Source: an archaeon
Lineage (GTDB): Archaea; Thermoproteota; Nitrososphaeria; Nitrososphaerales; Nitrosopumilaceae
Assembly (NCBI GenBank): GCA_024276695.1
Contig: JAJRWR010000014.1
Location: 62,001 to 126,000, forward strand
DNA length: 64,000 nucleotides
Reading direction: 5' to 3'
Part shown: piece by piece, positions 48,235 through 58,290 of the stretch
How positions within the stretch are numbered: position 1 is the stretch's first letter
Layout of the letters: every line of letters starts with the position of its first letter
Program-made: the position numbers and the translations under genes
Notes under the pieces: model-generated
The model's input: the letters and a program-made list of their open reading frames with translations, nothing else
Databases searched by the model: none
Told to the model about the DNA's origin: nothing

Positions 48235-49305
48235 ATGAGTATGAAGCAACGCAGAAGGAATCTTTTGAAATATGCCCAACAGATTGATTGTAATGCTTTG
48301 GTTACATTTGAGCCTGAAAATTTGTTTTACATGACTGGATTTTGGGGTGAGGCAATTGGATTACTTGAAAAAAATGGAAAAACCACAATTATTGCACCTG
48401 AACTTGAAGTTGGTAGAGCAAAAGAAGAATCTATTGATTGTGATGTAATTACTGCAGAACGAGGAAAAGGTCTGATTACCTCCGTTATTAAAAAAATCAA
48501 GAAAAGTCGAGTATGTACTGATTGTCAGAATTATTCAGTAATGATGTCTTTGAAAAAATCAATCCCAAAAATAAAATCATCAACTGAGCCATTTTACAAT
48601 GCTCGTATAATCAAAGATGAAAAAGAAATACAAATTCTCAAAAAAGCCTCAAAAATTATCGATGAAATGTTCCAAATCTGCTCAAAAAAGATGAAAGTAG
48701 GTCAAAAAGAATCAGAATTACAAACAATTCTCATGACATACGCAATGGAACAAGAAATGTTTGATACAGGGTACAAATCTACACTTAACCCATTAATTAT
48801 TGCAGGAGGCCCAAATGGTGCTCTTCCACATGCACAGGTTACGAATAGAAAATTCAAAAAAGGTGATCTTGTGGTAACCGATCTTACATTAAGATACAAA
48901 GGATATGTTTCTGATGCAACAAGAACATTCGCATTAGGAAAAATTTCATTACAATCTAATGAAGTTTATGAAATTGTTAAAGAATCCCAAAAACTTGGTT
49001 TAAAATCTGTGAAACCAAATGTAGATTGTAAAGACGTAGATACTGCATGCAGAAAATACATTGAAGAAAACAATTATGGTAAATACTTTATTCATTCAAC
49101 AGGTCATGGAATTGGATTAGAAATACATGAATTACCAACAATATCTTACAGAAATAATACAAAATTAAAAGAAAATATGGCAATTACTGTAGAACCAGGA
49201 ATCTATATTGAAAATAAATTTGGAATTCGAATTGAGGATTCATTGATTGTAAAAGAACAACCAATTATAATGCACAAATTTACTAAAGATTTGGTTACAA
49301 TTTGA
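48235..49305 (+). CDS. M24 family Xaa-Pro peptidase
   Basis: GDLVVTDLTLRYKGYVSDATRTFALG; IHSTGHGIGLEIHELPTISY; MAITVEPGIYIENKFGIRIEDSLIV. Confidence 0.93.
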   Translation: MSMKQRRRNLLKYAQQIDCNALVTFEPENLFYMTGFWGEAIGLLEKNGKTTIIAPELEVGRAKEESIDCDVITAERGKGLITSVIKKIKKSRVCTDCQNYSVMMSLKKSIPKIKSSTEPFYNARIIKDEKEIQILKKASKIIDEMFQICSKKMKVGQKESELQTILMTYAMEQEMFDTGYKSTLNPLIIAGGPNGALPHAQVTNRKFKKGDLVVTDLTLRYKGYVSDATRTFALGKISLQSNEVYEIVKESQKLGLKSVKPNVDCKDVDTACRKYIEENNYGKYFIHSTGHGIGLEIHELPTISYRNNTKLKENMAITVEPGIYIENKFGIRIEDSLIVKEQPIIMHKFTKDLVTI

Positions 49306-49307
49306 GC

Positions 49308-49793
49308 CTAATCGTAATAATCAACTAAATCAATAATGTATTTTGCTTCTGAATTATTTGATACGATTTCTTTGGAGATTACATTCACCTTCCAATCATA
49401 ATTCATTTCTCCTTTGTATGATTTAAAATTAAAAATCACTTCATATTCTTCAGAATTTATATTTGTTACAATTAGATCTACTGTAGTTTTTTTATGATCA
49501 AAAATTTTCTCATCAGGATATTCTTCATCTATTTTATTTTCTAATGCCTCTAAAACAGTTAGTCCATCATTATTTGGTCCATCATATTCCATCAAAATAT
49601 CTACAGCTTGTTGATTTTCAGTTGAAAGTTCTGGCAAACTTTTTTCTAAAGTTCCTTTTGTCATTTCTGGAATTACAAAGACCACTAACATTGCAATCAA
49701 AGCAAGGTAAATTGGAGCTCTCTTTCTAAGAAATGACTTGAAATCATTCTTTTTTGGTCTATCCTCTTCTTTCTTTTCCTTATCTTTGGTCAT
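49308..49793 (-). CDS. Hypothetical membrane-anchored protein
   Basis: TM APIYLALIAMLVVFVIPEMT. Confidence 0.6.
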   Translation of the reverse strand: MTKDKEKKEEDRPKKNDFKSFLRKRAPIYLALIAMLVVFVIPEMTKGTLEKSLPELSTENQQAVDILMEYDGPNNDGLTVLEALENKIDEEYPDEKIFDHKKTTVDLIVTNINSEEYEVIFNFKSYKGEMNYDWKVNVISKEIVSNNSEAKYIIDLVDYYD

Positions 49794-49805
49794 TTCTCTT
49801 AATTT

Positions 49806-50642
49806 TTAGTATTTTGCAGTTAAAATTAAAACTTCCCAAGGAAATTGTATTATTCCACTTCTTTTTGTGTGTGGTTTTGTATTTTCTCTAATCATTTCTT
49901 TGAGTTCATTTATTTGTGATTTTTCAAGTGAGTTTAATTTTTCTTTAATTGGTTTTGCAACATATTTGAGATAATTTTTCCAATAATCATCAAAGCTACC
50001 TGGACTATACTTGAAAGTATAATCTTTAACTGTGATATTTGAAAATCCTACCTTTTTTATCTCATCTCTAAATGATTTTTTTGTACCATATCTATCCAAG
50101 TCTGGAGTTCCTGGAGGAATATACTCTGGAATAAAATGAGTTACAGCATCTAAAATATTTCCAAAATACGGTACTCTGTCTTTATGACCATGTACAGACA
50201 CACCTAATTTGCCTGATTTTTTGAGACTTTTTCTCATATTTTTTAAAGCCTTTGAGGCATTTGGAAAAAAAAATAATGCATATTGACATGTAATGATGTC
50301 AAACTTTTCTTTAAATGATAAATTCTCAGCATCAGCATTTACAAAAAGTAGATTAGATGTTTTGTTATTCCATTTCTTTGCAATTTTTATTGCAGTAAGA
50401 GAAATGTCTACACCAATTACATATCCTGTTTTACCGATTTTTTGTGTCAATTTTTTGGTGATAATCCCTGTTCCACATGCAACATCAAGTATTTTGTTTC
50501 CTTTTCTGATATCTACTAAATCTACTAATTTTTTTGTACTTGCAAACGGTCCTTTATATTCAGATGCCCATCTTTTATGATATCTTGGTGCAACTTCATT
50601 CCAAATTACCATGTTTCGTTTTTTATATTCAGATTGTTTCAA
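49806..50642 (-). CDS. SAM-dependent methyltransferase
   Basis: ILDVACGTGIITKKLTQKIGKTGYVIGVDIS; VNADAENLSFKEKFDIITCQYALFFF. Confidence 0.88.
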   Translation of the reverse strand: MKQSEYKKRNMVIWNEVAPRYHKRWASEYKGPFASTKKLVDLVDIRKGNKILDVACGTGIITKKLTQKIGKTGYVIGVDISLTAIKIAKKWNNKTSNLLFVNADAENLSFKEKFDIITCQYALFFFPNASKALKNMRKSLKKSGKLGVSVHGHKDRVPYFGNILDAVTHFIPEYIPPGTPDLDRYGTKKSFRDEIKKVGFSNITVKDYTFKYSPGSFDDYWKNYLKYVAKPIKEKLNSLEKSQINELKEMIRENTKPHTKRSGIIQFPWEVLILTAKY

Positions 50643-50738
50643 TCTTCTTTAAAATCTCATAAATCTGATTTTAATGTTCTTTCTGTCTTATGATAATTTC
50701 TTTATACTGTGAGATTGATTTTTTGATATCAGAATTTT

Positions 50739-51998
50739 TCATTTTAATGTCTTTTCAATTTCTTTTCTGATAAATTTTACAATTTTTTCTTTTTTCTTCC
50801 AGCCAGATGTAGTTATTTTTTTACTATCTACAAAAAATACTTGGTTATAATCTGTATTTTTTTGATATTTTTTACCTATGTCATTTACGATAATGATATC
50901 TGCACTAGAATCTTTCATCTTTTTTTGAGCAGATTTGATTAATGCATTTTTTGATAGATTGGTTTCTGCCTTGAATCCAATTAGAAGTGTATCTTTTTGT
51001 AATTTTTTTACCTGATCAATGATTTTTGGCGCCTTTTTGAGCCTAATTACAAGTGATTTTTTGTCACTCTTTATCTTGGATTTTGATGTATTTTGTGGTG
51101 TATAATCTGAAGCTGCTGCAGCCATAATTACGATATCATATTTTTTCTTTAATTCTTTTTTTATTTTATTAAACATCTCTTTGTTTGTTGTAACATTGAT
51201 TATTTTGGCACCAATTGGTGGATCTTCATTTGCAGGACCATATACTAGAGTTACTTTAGCTCCTGCAGAAATTAATTCTGATGCTAAAAGAGATCCTGTT
51301 TTTCCAGAACTTAAATTTGTTATTATTCTAACAGGATCAATATATTCTATTGTAGGTCCTGCAGTCATTAACACTTTTTTATTTTTTAATACAGAGGAAA
51401 AACCAAATTTCTTTAATATGTTTTCCAAAACATCTTCTGGTTCTGGAGATTTTGCTTTACCTTCAATCATTTTAGGAGAAAGAAATTCAATTTTATTTTT
51501 TAAAAATTTGATATTCTTTTTAACGGCTGAATTCTCATACATTGATGCATGCATAGCAAGACACATCAAAATAGGAATTTTTGAACCAAATCCTACTGTA
51601 AGTATTGTTGATATAGGTGTATCATCAATTCCATTGGCTAATTTTCCTAATGTATTTGCAGTTGCAGGATATACTATTAACAAATCTGATTGATTATAAT
51701 CTGCTAATCTGATATGTTCTAATTCAGCAGTAAGTTTTGTTATTACTTCATTACCTGTAGCCCATTTGAAATATTCAGGCTGAATTAACTTTGTTACTGC
51801 ATTGCTTGTAACACATTTTACATCTGCGCCATGTCTCATTAGTAATCTTGCAAGTTCAATTGCTTTGTATGCTGCAACACTTCCTGCTACACAAAGTACA
51901 ATCTTTTTTCCAGATAATTCCATTCCATATGAACTAACTATATCCAAAGATGGATGATCTTTTCTCTTTATTTTCTTTTTAACTGTCAATTTGTTCAC
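50739..51998 (-). CDS. coaBC: Phosphopantothenoylcysteine decarboxylase / phosphopantothenate-cysteine ligase
   Basis: KKIVLCVAGSVAAYKAIELARLLMRHGADV; VLMTAGPTIEYIDPVRIITNLSSGKTGSLLASELISAGAKVTLVYGP. Confidence 0.95.
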   Translation of the reverse strand: MNKLTVKKKIKRKDHPSLDIVSSYGMELSGKKIVLCVAGSVAAYKAIELARLLMRHGADVKCVTSNAVTKLIQPEYFKWATGNEVITKLTAELEHIRLADYNQSDLLIVYPATANTLGKLANGIDDTPISTILTVGFGSKIPILMCLAMHASMYENSAVKKNIKFLKNKIEFLSPKMIEGKAKSPEPEDVLENILKKFGFSSVLKNKKVLMTAGPTIEYIDPVRIITNLSSGKTGSLLASELISAGAKVTLVYGPANEDPPIGAKIINVTTNKEMFNKIKKELKKKYDIVIMAAAASDYTPQNTSKSKIKSDKKSLVIRLKKAPKIIDQVKKLQKDTLLIGFKAETNLSKNALIKSAQKKMKDSSADIIIVNDIGKKYQKNTDYNQVFFVDSKKITTSGWKKKEKIVKFIRKEIEKTLK

Positions 51999-52818
51999 GT
52001 AATTTCTTTAATTCTTCTTCATTCATAGAAAATGAGTTCTCTTTAGTAGGAAATTCACCCGATTCTACATCTTTTTTGTAATTCTGAAGTGATTTTACAA
52101 TATCTTCTGATAAATTCATGTATCTTTTAGCAAATTTTGGTTTGATTTTATCATACATTCCCAACAAATCTTGAACAACCAGTACCTGTCCATCACAATT
52201 TATTCCTGAACCGATTCCAATTACAGGAATACTAATTGTTTCAGAAATTATTTGAGCAACTTCATGACTTACCATTTCTAAAACTATACTGAAAACTCCG
52301 ATATCTTCAAGTTCTTTTGCATCTTCAATTAACTTCATTGCAGCATCTTTGGTTTTGCCTTGAACTTTGTATCCTTCTGAAAGCATTGTAGTTTGAGGTT
52401 GTAATCCAATATGGCCCATTACAGGAATTCCAACATCAACTATTGCACTAATTGTTTCAGCCATAATTGAACCACCTTCAAGTTTAACTGCATCTGCTCC
52501 AGCTTTGATTAATCTACCTGAATTGTTAATGGCATCCTCAATACTTGCTTGGTATGACATGAAAGGTAAATCTGATATCAATAAGGAATCTTTTCTTGCC
52601 CTACTGACCGCTTCAGTAAACATACACATTTGATCCATAGTTACAGGAATTGTGTTTTCATATCCAAGCATTACCATTCCTGCACTATCTCCAACTAACA
52701 AGACATCAATTCCTACTTTATCACACAATGAAGCTAAAGTGTAATCATAACTTGTAATTACAGAAATTTTCTTCTTCTCTTTTTTCATCTGAATGATATC
52801 TTGAACAGTCTTATGCAA
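51979..52818 (-). CDS. panB: 3-methyl-2-oxobutanoate hydroxymethyltransferase
   Basis: KISVITSYDYTLASLCDKVGIDVLLVGDSAGMVMLGYENTIPVTMDQM; GIPVMGHIGLQPQT. Confidence 0.96.
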   Translation of the reverse strand: MHKTVQDIIQMKKEKKKISVITSYDYTLASLCDKVGIDVLLVGDSAGMVMLGYENTIPVTMDQMCMFTEAVSRARKDSLLISDLPFMSYQASIEDAINNSGRLIKAGADAVKLEGGSIMAETISAIVDVGIPVMGHIGLQPQTTMLSEGYKVQGKTKDAAMKLIEDAKELEDIGVFSIVLEMVSHEVAQIISETISIPVIGIGSGINCDGQVLVVQDLLGMYDKIKPKFAKRYMNLSEDIVKSLQNYKKDVESGEFPTKENSFSMNEEELKKLREQIDS

Positions 52819-53584
52819 TTTTGGCTCTCCTTGTCAAATTATTTTTTATTTGAATGACATTATCTCGAAGATTTTTTTTGTTATCAAAATCACTGATAAT
52901 TTTTTGAAGATTTTTTTGATTCTTTTTTGATAATTTTTTTGATTCTGTAATTAACAAATCAATTGCTCGTGTAACGTTATCTACAATTGTAATATTTGCA
53001 GTCTGTGAAGTTCTCGAAAGAGGATTTAGATCAAATGTAATGACAGTCTTTCCTGCTTTTCTAAGTGCCATAGTCCTATCTCCATCTTCTAATGGTACTA
53101 GTACTACATCAGATACAAAAATTCCATCCTTGTCTACAATTCTTCTTGCTGAATCAATTCCTGAAAGTTTCTTAGATGAAGTGATTTTAGAACCTAAAAT
53201 TTCATTTGCACCATTTTTTTTGAGAGTTTTGATTATTGCATGTTTTCTTTTTTCATTTGTATAGAATAGATTCACTTCTAATTTTGCTTTAATCTGCTTA
53301 GATAGTCTTACAATTTGTTTTGGACACAATGCTGCAATATTACCATTAACAGAGATTACAGGCATTTCTGCTACAAGTAATTGTGCTGCTGCAGCCCTTA
53401 TGGCCTGTGTTGCAGCCTTGTTTGTCTTTTCTCCTAGAAGATAATCAAAAGCCTCTCCTCTACCTTGAGCTAAAAGACCTTCTTTTGCAACTAATCCATT
53501 ATCAAATCCATCAACAAGTTTTTCACGAATTAATAATGATTTAGCTCGTGGATGAGATTTAGGAATTAACGGCATAATTTTCAA
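52811..53584 (-). CDS. 4-phosphopantoate-beta-alanine ligase (archaeal)
   Basis: IPKSHPRAKSLLIREKLVDGFDNGLVAKEGLLAQGRGEAFDYLLGEKT; PVISVNGNIAALCPKQIV; DLNPLSRTSQTANITIVDNVTRAIDLL. Confidence 0.93.
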   Translation of the reverse strand: MKIMPLIPKSHPRAKSLLIREKLVDGFDNGLVAKEGLLAQGRGEAFDYLLGEKTNKAATQAIRAAAAQLLVAEMPVISVNGNIAALCPKQIVRLSKQIKAKLEVNLFYTNEKRKHAIIKTLKKNGANEILGSKITSSKKLSGIDSARRIVDKDGIFVSDVVLVPLEDGDRTMALRKAGKTVITFDLNPLSRTSQTANITIVDNVTRAIDLLITESKKLSKKNQKNLQKIISDFDNKKNLRDNVIQIKNNLTRRAKIA

Positions 53585-54496
53585 TTAATTATCTAGAATT
53601 CTTGCTCCATTGTTATCTAATTCTGATTTAATAATAATTCCATCAGGATATTTCTGTAAAATCTTTAAAACTTTGACTTCTTCTTTTTGTGGAATCATTG
53701 AAAAAATTGTTTCACCAAAAAGCGCAATTCCACATTTGATATTATTTTCAAACAACTCATCAACTAGTTTCTGCATTTTTGGAGTCATAACATCGACATA
53801 TTTTGCAAATTCTAATGACATATCTTGAAAATGTTCATAATTTTTTGATTTTAACAATTTGTTTACCATTTTTCCACCAAGTCCATTAATTTGAGACAAA
53901 CGCTCTTTGATGAATTTATTTGTAGATATTGGAGAGAAACAAATCATAATGATAGAAATTTTTTCTGTATTAATTTTTTCAACCTGACCTATTCCTGGTG
54001 CACCTGGTTTAACACGAATTTCAAATCCTCCATGATATGATGCTAAAACATCTCCTAATCCAGTTTTACAATTTATTTCTGCATTATGTGCAATTTTTCC
54101 AATCATTGTTTTTTTCAATTTTGTATTAAGAGCTTGATCTAATGCAAATGATAATGATAATGCAACTGCACTACTGGAACCTAAACCATATCCGACTGGA
54201 ATTGATATGTTATGCTTGATATCAAAAAACTTTGTTGAAAATTCCCCCAATTTCAGAAATTCATTTAATACATATTCTGAAATATCTATTCTATCTGATT
54301 GATATCCTCGTGTTGTAATTTTAAAATTTGATTCTTGATTTTCTCTTGTCTGAATTTTTACTGTAGTTGTAACTCCTTGCTTAATTGAGAAACCTGCTCC
54401 CATTGAACCCAAATTTTCTAAATTATTGAGATTGTCTTCTAAATGTGCCTTGAAAAAACCTGTAATGTGTGCAGGACAAAATGCTGTTACCTCCAT
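53585..54496 (-). CDS. Pantoate kinase (GHMP family)
   Basis: CPAHITGFFKAHLEDN...GSMGAGFSIKQGVTTTV; PVGYGLGSSSAVALSLSFALDQAL. Confidence 0.92.
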   Translation of the reverse strand: MEVTAFCPAHITGFFKAHLEDNLNNLENLGSMGAGFSIKQGVTTTVKIQTRENQESNFKITTRGYQSDRIDISEYVLNEFLKLGEFSTKFFDIKHNISIPVGYGLGSSSAVALSLSFALDQALNTKLKKTMIGKIAHNAEINCKTGLGDVLASYHGGFEIRVKPGAPGIGQVEKINTEKISIIMICFSPISTNKFIKERLSQINGLGGKMVNKLLKSKNYEHFQDMSLEFAKYVDVMTPKMQKLVDELFENNIKCGIALFGETIFSMIPQKEEVKVLKILQKYPDGIIIKSELDNNGARILDN

Positions 54497-54561
54497 TGAT
54501 CTGAGTTTAAATTTTACACAAAATATAAGAATATGGCTTAAATTAATTAAATTAGTATAAA

Positions 54562-55542
54562 TTGACTAAATTTGTTCGACGCCTGCAAAGAATTGGAAGT
54601 AGCATACTAGTATCGTTGCCAAAAGAATGGATTGATGCAAATAATTTGGATAAAAGTAGCCAAGTAGAAATTGAAACAGGTCAAGATAGTATTTCAATAT
54701 CTGCAAATAAAGAAACACGACCAACAAAAGAACTTGTAATTTCTTATCCGTTACCTAAAGAAGAAAATATTGTAGCAAACATTACAGGATCTTATCTTTT
54801 AGGATTTGATGTCATAGAAATTAATTCAAAATCAACAATTCCTGGTAGAGACAGAGAAGAGATTCGTAATTCAATGAGACGATTAGTTGGCATGGAAATA
54901 ATTGAAGAAGATGCATCTCATATCAATATGCAATTTCTTTTGGATGCAACAACTCTTAACCCTGCAAAAATTCTCAAACGAATGAGTTCTATTTCACTTG
55001 GAATGTATGATGATGTATTAAATGGATTAATTTCAGATGACAAATCTAATTTACAAACATTATCAAATCGTGATGTTGAAGTTAATAGACAGTATTTTTT
55101 ACTTGTTCGTTTAATTCGAAGTACACTAGTTGATAGGAGATTAGCTAATGCATTTAATTTAGAAAATATTGATGTACTTGATTATAGAGTTGCCGCAAAT
55201 GTTCTTGAAAATGCAGGTGATTCTATTGTTGAACTATCAAGTTTTATTTTTAATTTTTATTTATCAAAAGAATATGCAAAGAAAATCTATGATGTAGTAA
55301 GGGATTTCAATAAAGTTGCTGAAAAATCTATTGATGCATTTACAAAGCCTGATAGACTTTTAGCAATCGAAGCCATATCTATGCATAAACAATATGAAAA
55401 AAAACTTGGTTTATTAAAAACTTCACTAGGAAGTAAAAAACAAATTCCATTAGATTTTCTCGATTTGATATATATGTTTGAAAGAATTACACGATCTTGG
55501 GCTGATGTTGCAGATCTTGTACAACCTATCTATAATGAATAA
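54562..55542 (+). CDS. PhoU-domain protein with N-terminal AbrB-like DNA-binding domain
   Basis: TTG start; RRLQRIGSSILVSLPKEWIDANNLDKSSQVEIETGQDSISI, then PhoU-like helices. Confidence 0.88.
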   Translation: MTKFVRRLQRIGSSILVSLPKEWIDANNLDKSSQVEIETGQDSISISANKETRPTKELVISYPLPKEENIVANITGSYLLGFDVIEINSKSTIPGRDREEIRNSMRRLVGMEIIEEDASHINMQFLLDATTLNPAKILKRMSSISLGMYDDVLNGLISDDKSNLQTLSNRDVEVNRQYFLLVRLIRSTLVDRRLANAFNLENIDVLDYRVAANVLENAGDSIVELSSFIFNFYLSKEYAKKIYDVVRDFNKVAEKSIDAFTKPDRLLAIEAISMHKQYEKKLGLLKTSLGSKKQIPLDFLDLIYMFERITRSWADVADLVQPIYNE

Positions 55543-56058
55543 TTAGTATAATTTTTTCTTTGAAGCATATGTCAAAATTGCGCATATTGTTTTTGAATCC
55601 TGAATTTCACCTGTCTTAATCATTGATAGAACCTTTTTGAAATCCATTTTCACTACGGATAATATTTCATCTTCATCAAGTTTCAAATCAGATATTTTCT
55701 TTAATCCTGAGGCTAAAAAGCAGTGAATTATCTCTGCATTATACCCAATTGATGGATAATATGTAATGAGAGGCGTCATTTTCTTTGCTATATAGCCTGT
55801 TTCTTCTTCTAGTTCTCTAAATGCACATTTTGTTGGCTCTTCTTTTTTTTCTAATGTTCCAGCTGGAATCTCTAAAACATAACCATGTGGAAATCTATGT
55901 TGTTTAACTAAGATTATTTTTTTCTCTTCATCAAAAGCAAGTATTGCTGCCGCACCTCTATGTTTGATATATTCCCGTTTGACTTTTCTACCTTCTATTT
56001 TTCCATTAAAAACACTGAGACCTAAAATTTTCCCTTCATAGATCTTTGTTTCTTTCAT
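55543..56058 (-). CDS. NUDIX hydrolase (ADP-ribose pyrophosphatase-like)
   Basis: [28 protein letters not shown]. Confidence 0.94.
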   Translation of the reverse strand: MKETKIYEGKILGLSVFNGKIEGRKVKREYIKHRGAAAILAFDEEKKIILVKQHRFPHGYVLEIPAGTLEKKEEPTKCAFRELEEETGYIAKKMTPLITYYPSIGYNAEIIHCFLASGLKKISDLKLDEDEILSVVKMDFKKVLSMIKTGEIQDSKTICAILTYASKKKLY

Positions 56059-56083
56059 ATGGTGTAGTGAAAATTATTCTTAT

Positions 56084-56986
56084 TTAATTTGTCTGATACG
56101 TTAAATGTAATTTAGATGATTTTTTAAAATCACTAATAGCTTTTTCAATCCATTTTATATAAAATGAAATCTTTTTTGGAATGAATAAATCAACTGATTT
56201 CACATTTTTAATATTTCTAACTTTTTGTGTCAATTCATCCATTTTGTAAATATTATCACTGTACATAAATAGAACAATTTGATTTTTTGCTATAAAGGGA
56301 ATTTGTAAATATGATTCAGAAAATGATTCATTCAAATTTTCCAAAGTTTCTTTGAGATTTCCTTCTATCCAAGTTAGTATGGCATAAGGAATAAAATTTT
56401 CAATTTTTGTAGGATCGTAAACTAATGTAAACTGAATTCCATCATTTTCATGTAATTTTTCAATACATCTTGTTATTGTTTTCGTTGACATTCCTATATT
56501 CTTTGAAATTTTCTCAATTTTTTCTCTGGGATCTTTAATCAATTTTTCTAGAATTTCTAAATCTGTTTTTGTAAGATTTGAATTAAATCCTGGGTTCTCT
56601 GCTTCAAAAATTGATAAAACTCTAACATCTTTCATCAATTTCTTTGCAAGTTCAATTTTTTGTTCCATATTCTCTTTTACAGAAATTCCACAAACTGTTA
56701 TTCCTCCAACACATGGGACTACAAAATATGGTTCACCTACAAGACTTGTTTGCTCTAAAATTTCTTCAATATTTTCACCTGATACAACAATGTACAAAAT
56801 ACCATGACCCAAAACAGGAGGTTCAACTTTAATGAAGAATTCTTTGATAATCTTTTTTGCTTGCATTTTTAGTATTCTAGCTCTGACTGCACCACCAGAC
56901 ATTCCTAATTTTATGCCTATTTGTCTGTCAGATTCTCTACAATTATTTAGTAATCTGTTAAGAATCTTCATATCTAAATTATCCAT
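56084..56986 (-). CDS. Lrp/AsnC-family transcriptional regulator with two HTH segments
   Basis: MDNLDMKILNRLLNNCRESDRQIGIKLGMSGGAVRARILKMQAKKIIKEF and LTKTDLEILEKLIKDPREKIEKISKNIGMSTKTITRCIEKLHE. Confidence 0.88.
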   Translation of the reverse strand: MDNLDMKILNRLLNNCRESDRQIGIKLGMSGGAVRARILKMQAKKIIKEFFIKVEPPVLGHGILYIVVSGENIEEILEQTSLVGEPYFVVPCVGGITVCGISVKENMEQKIELAKKLMKDVRVLSIFEAENPGFNSNLTKTDLEILEKLIKDPREKIEKISKNIGMSTKTITRCIEKLHENDGIQFTLVYDPTKIENFIPYAILTWIEGNLKETLENLNESFSESYLQIPFIAKNQIVLFMYSDNIYKMDELTQKVRNIKNVKSVDLFIPKKISFYIKWIEKAISDFKKSSKLHLTYQTN

Positions 56987-57041
56987 TTCATCACCTATTT
57001 TGACTCCTTAAAGTATAGAAATAACTAATACATTATAAAAT

Positions 57042-57074
57042 TGTCTATATTATTAATATTATACATAATAGACA
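57042..57074. promoter_or_regulatory. Inverted repeat TGTCTAT-N19-ATAGACA in the divergent Lrp/ABC intergenic region
   Basis: Perfect 7-bp arms at 57042-57048 and 57068-57074. Confidence 0.5.
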
Positions 57075-57102
57075 TTATATATTAGACTATTTTACTTCTT
57101 TC

Positions 57103-58290
57103 GTGGATTATCGATTAAAGTTAGCAAAACGAATGCTATTCAACAAAAAAGGAAGTTTGATTGGTGCAGTTTTAGCTGTAACCATTGGAATTTTAGTAAT
57201 TCACGTGAATTTTGTCATTTTTCAAGGATTGTTTGATGCTATAGTTAGAGATATCAGTGATTATAGAAATGGTGATATTCTTGTAACTGATGAATCTGAT
57301 TTTATCGATAAATCTGATTTATCACTTGTAAATTGGTTTGAAAGAATTTCATATGTTGAAGCAGCGACACCGCGGCTTTCATCGACTGCAGAAATGAATA
57401 TGACAAAAAGTGGAACACGAATTGAAGAAACTAGAGTCCCCATAGTTGGCATTGATCCATTTCGTGATATTAGAGCATCAACTGTCCATGAAACTGTTTT
57501 AGAAGGAAGTTATGTTTTCTCAAGAAATTCCATTGTATTAGGATCTAATGTAGCAAAAGATCTTGGAGGAGCTGAAGTAGGTGATAGTGTTAAAGTTCTT
57601 GTAGTTGATAGATGGGGTCAAGATCAAATTAGGAGATTTACTGTATCTGGTATTGCAAATTCACCTGGTGGTCAAGGTTTTGATTATACTGCAGTTGTTC
57701 ATATTGATACTTTACGTGATATGATGAATAGACCTGGAGAAACTGGATCAATTATGGTAAAACTAAATGATCCTTCTAAAGCATTTGAGGTCAAAGAATT
57801 CTTTTTACGTTCATTTCCTAATGATGATTTTCTTGCAGAAACTATAGAGGAATCAGCTGAACAACAACTTGCTGGTTTTAGATCTGGAATTGCAATGATT
57901 AACATGATAGGTTATTTTGGAATGATGTCCTCAGCATTTGCTATTGTTACAATTCAGATGATGTTAGTTAATGGAAAAACTAAGGAAATCGGAGTTATGA
58001 GAGCAATCGGAGCTAAAAGAAAAGATATTTTGATAATTTTTATTTTTCAAGGAATGATAATAGGTGCAATTGGAGCAGGAGTAGGCACTGCTACAGGATT
58101 AGGCTATACATTTTATGCAAAGGAAACAAAAATGTCATTTAACAACAGTCTTCCCCTTGAAGTTACATACAACTGGGAAAAGGTAATACAAACTGCTTTG
58201 ACTTCATTTATCTTGGCAATAATTGCATCTCTATATCCCTCGTATAGAGCAACAAAGTTGTTACCCGTGGAGGCGATGAGAACTGTCTAA
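57103..58290 (+). CDS. ABC transporter permease (FtsX/MacB-like)
   Basis: LLFNKKGSLIGAVLAVTIGILVIHVNFVIFQG; KTKEIGVMRAIGAKRKDILIIFIFQGMIIGAIGAGVG; LYPSYRATKLLPVEAMRTV. Confidence 0.93.
   Translation: MDYRLKLAKRMLFNKKGSLIGAVLAVTIGILVIHVNFVIFQGLFDAIVRDISDYRNGDILVTDESDFIDKSDLSLVNWFERISYVEAATPRLSSTAEMNMTKSGTRIEETRVPIVGIDPFRDIRASTVHETVLEGSYVFSRNSIVLGSNVAKDLGGAEVGDSVKVLVVDRWGQDQIRRFTVSGIANSPGGQGFDYTAVVHIDTLRDMMNRPGETGSIMVKLNDPSKAFEVKEFFLRSFPNDDFLAETIEESAEQQLAGFRSGIAMINMIGYFGMMSSAFAIVTIQMMLVNGKTKEIGVMRAIGAKRKDILIIFIFQGMIIGAIGAGVGTATGLGYTFYAKETKMSFNNSLPLEVTYNWEKVIQTALTSFILAIIASLYPSYRATKLLPVEAMRTV

Noticed and set aside
51181-51693. 170-aa plus-strand ORF
   Set aside because: Antisense to the well-supported coaBC gene.
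57261-57905. Minus-strand ORFs 57261..57452 and 57699..57905
   Set aside because: Antisense to the ABC permease; no recognisable motifs.
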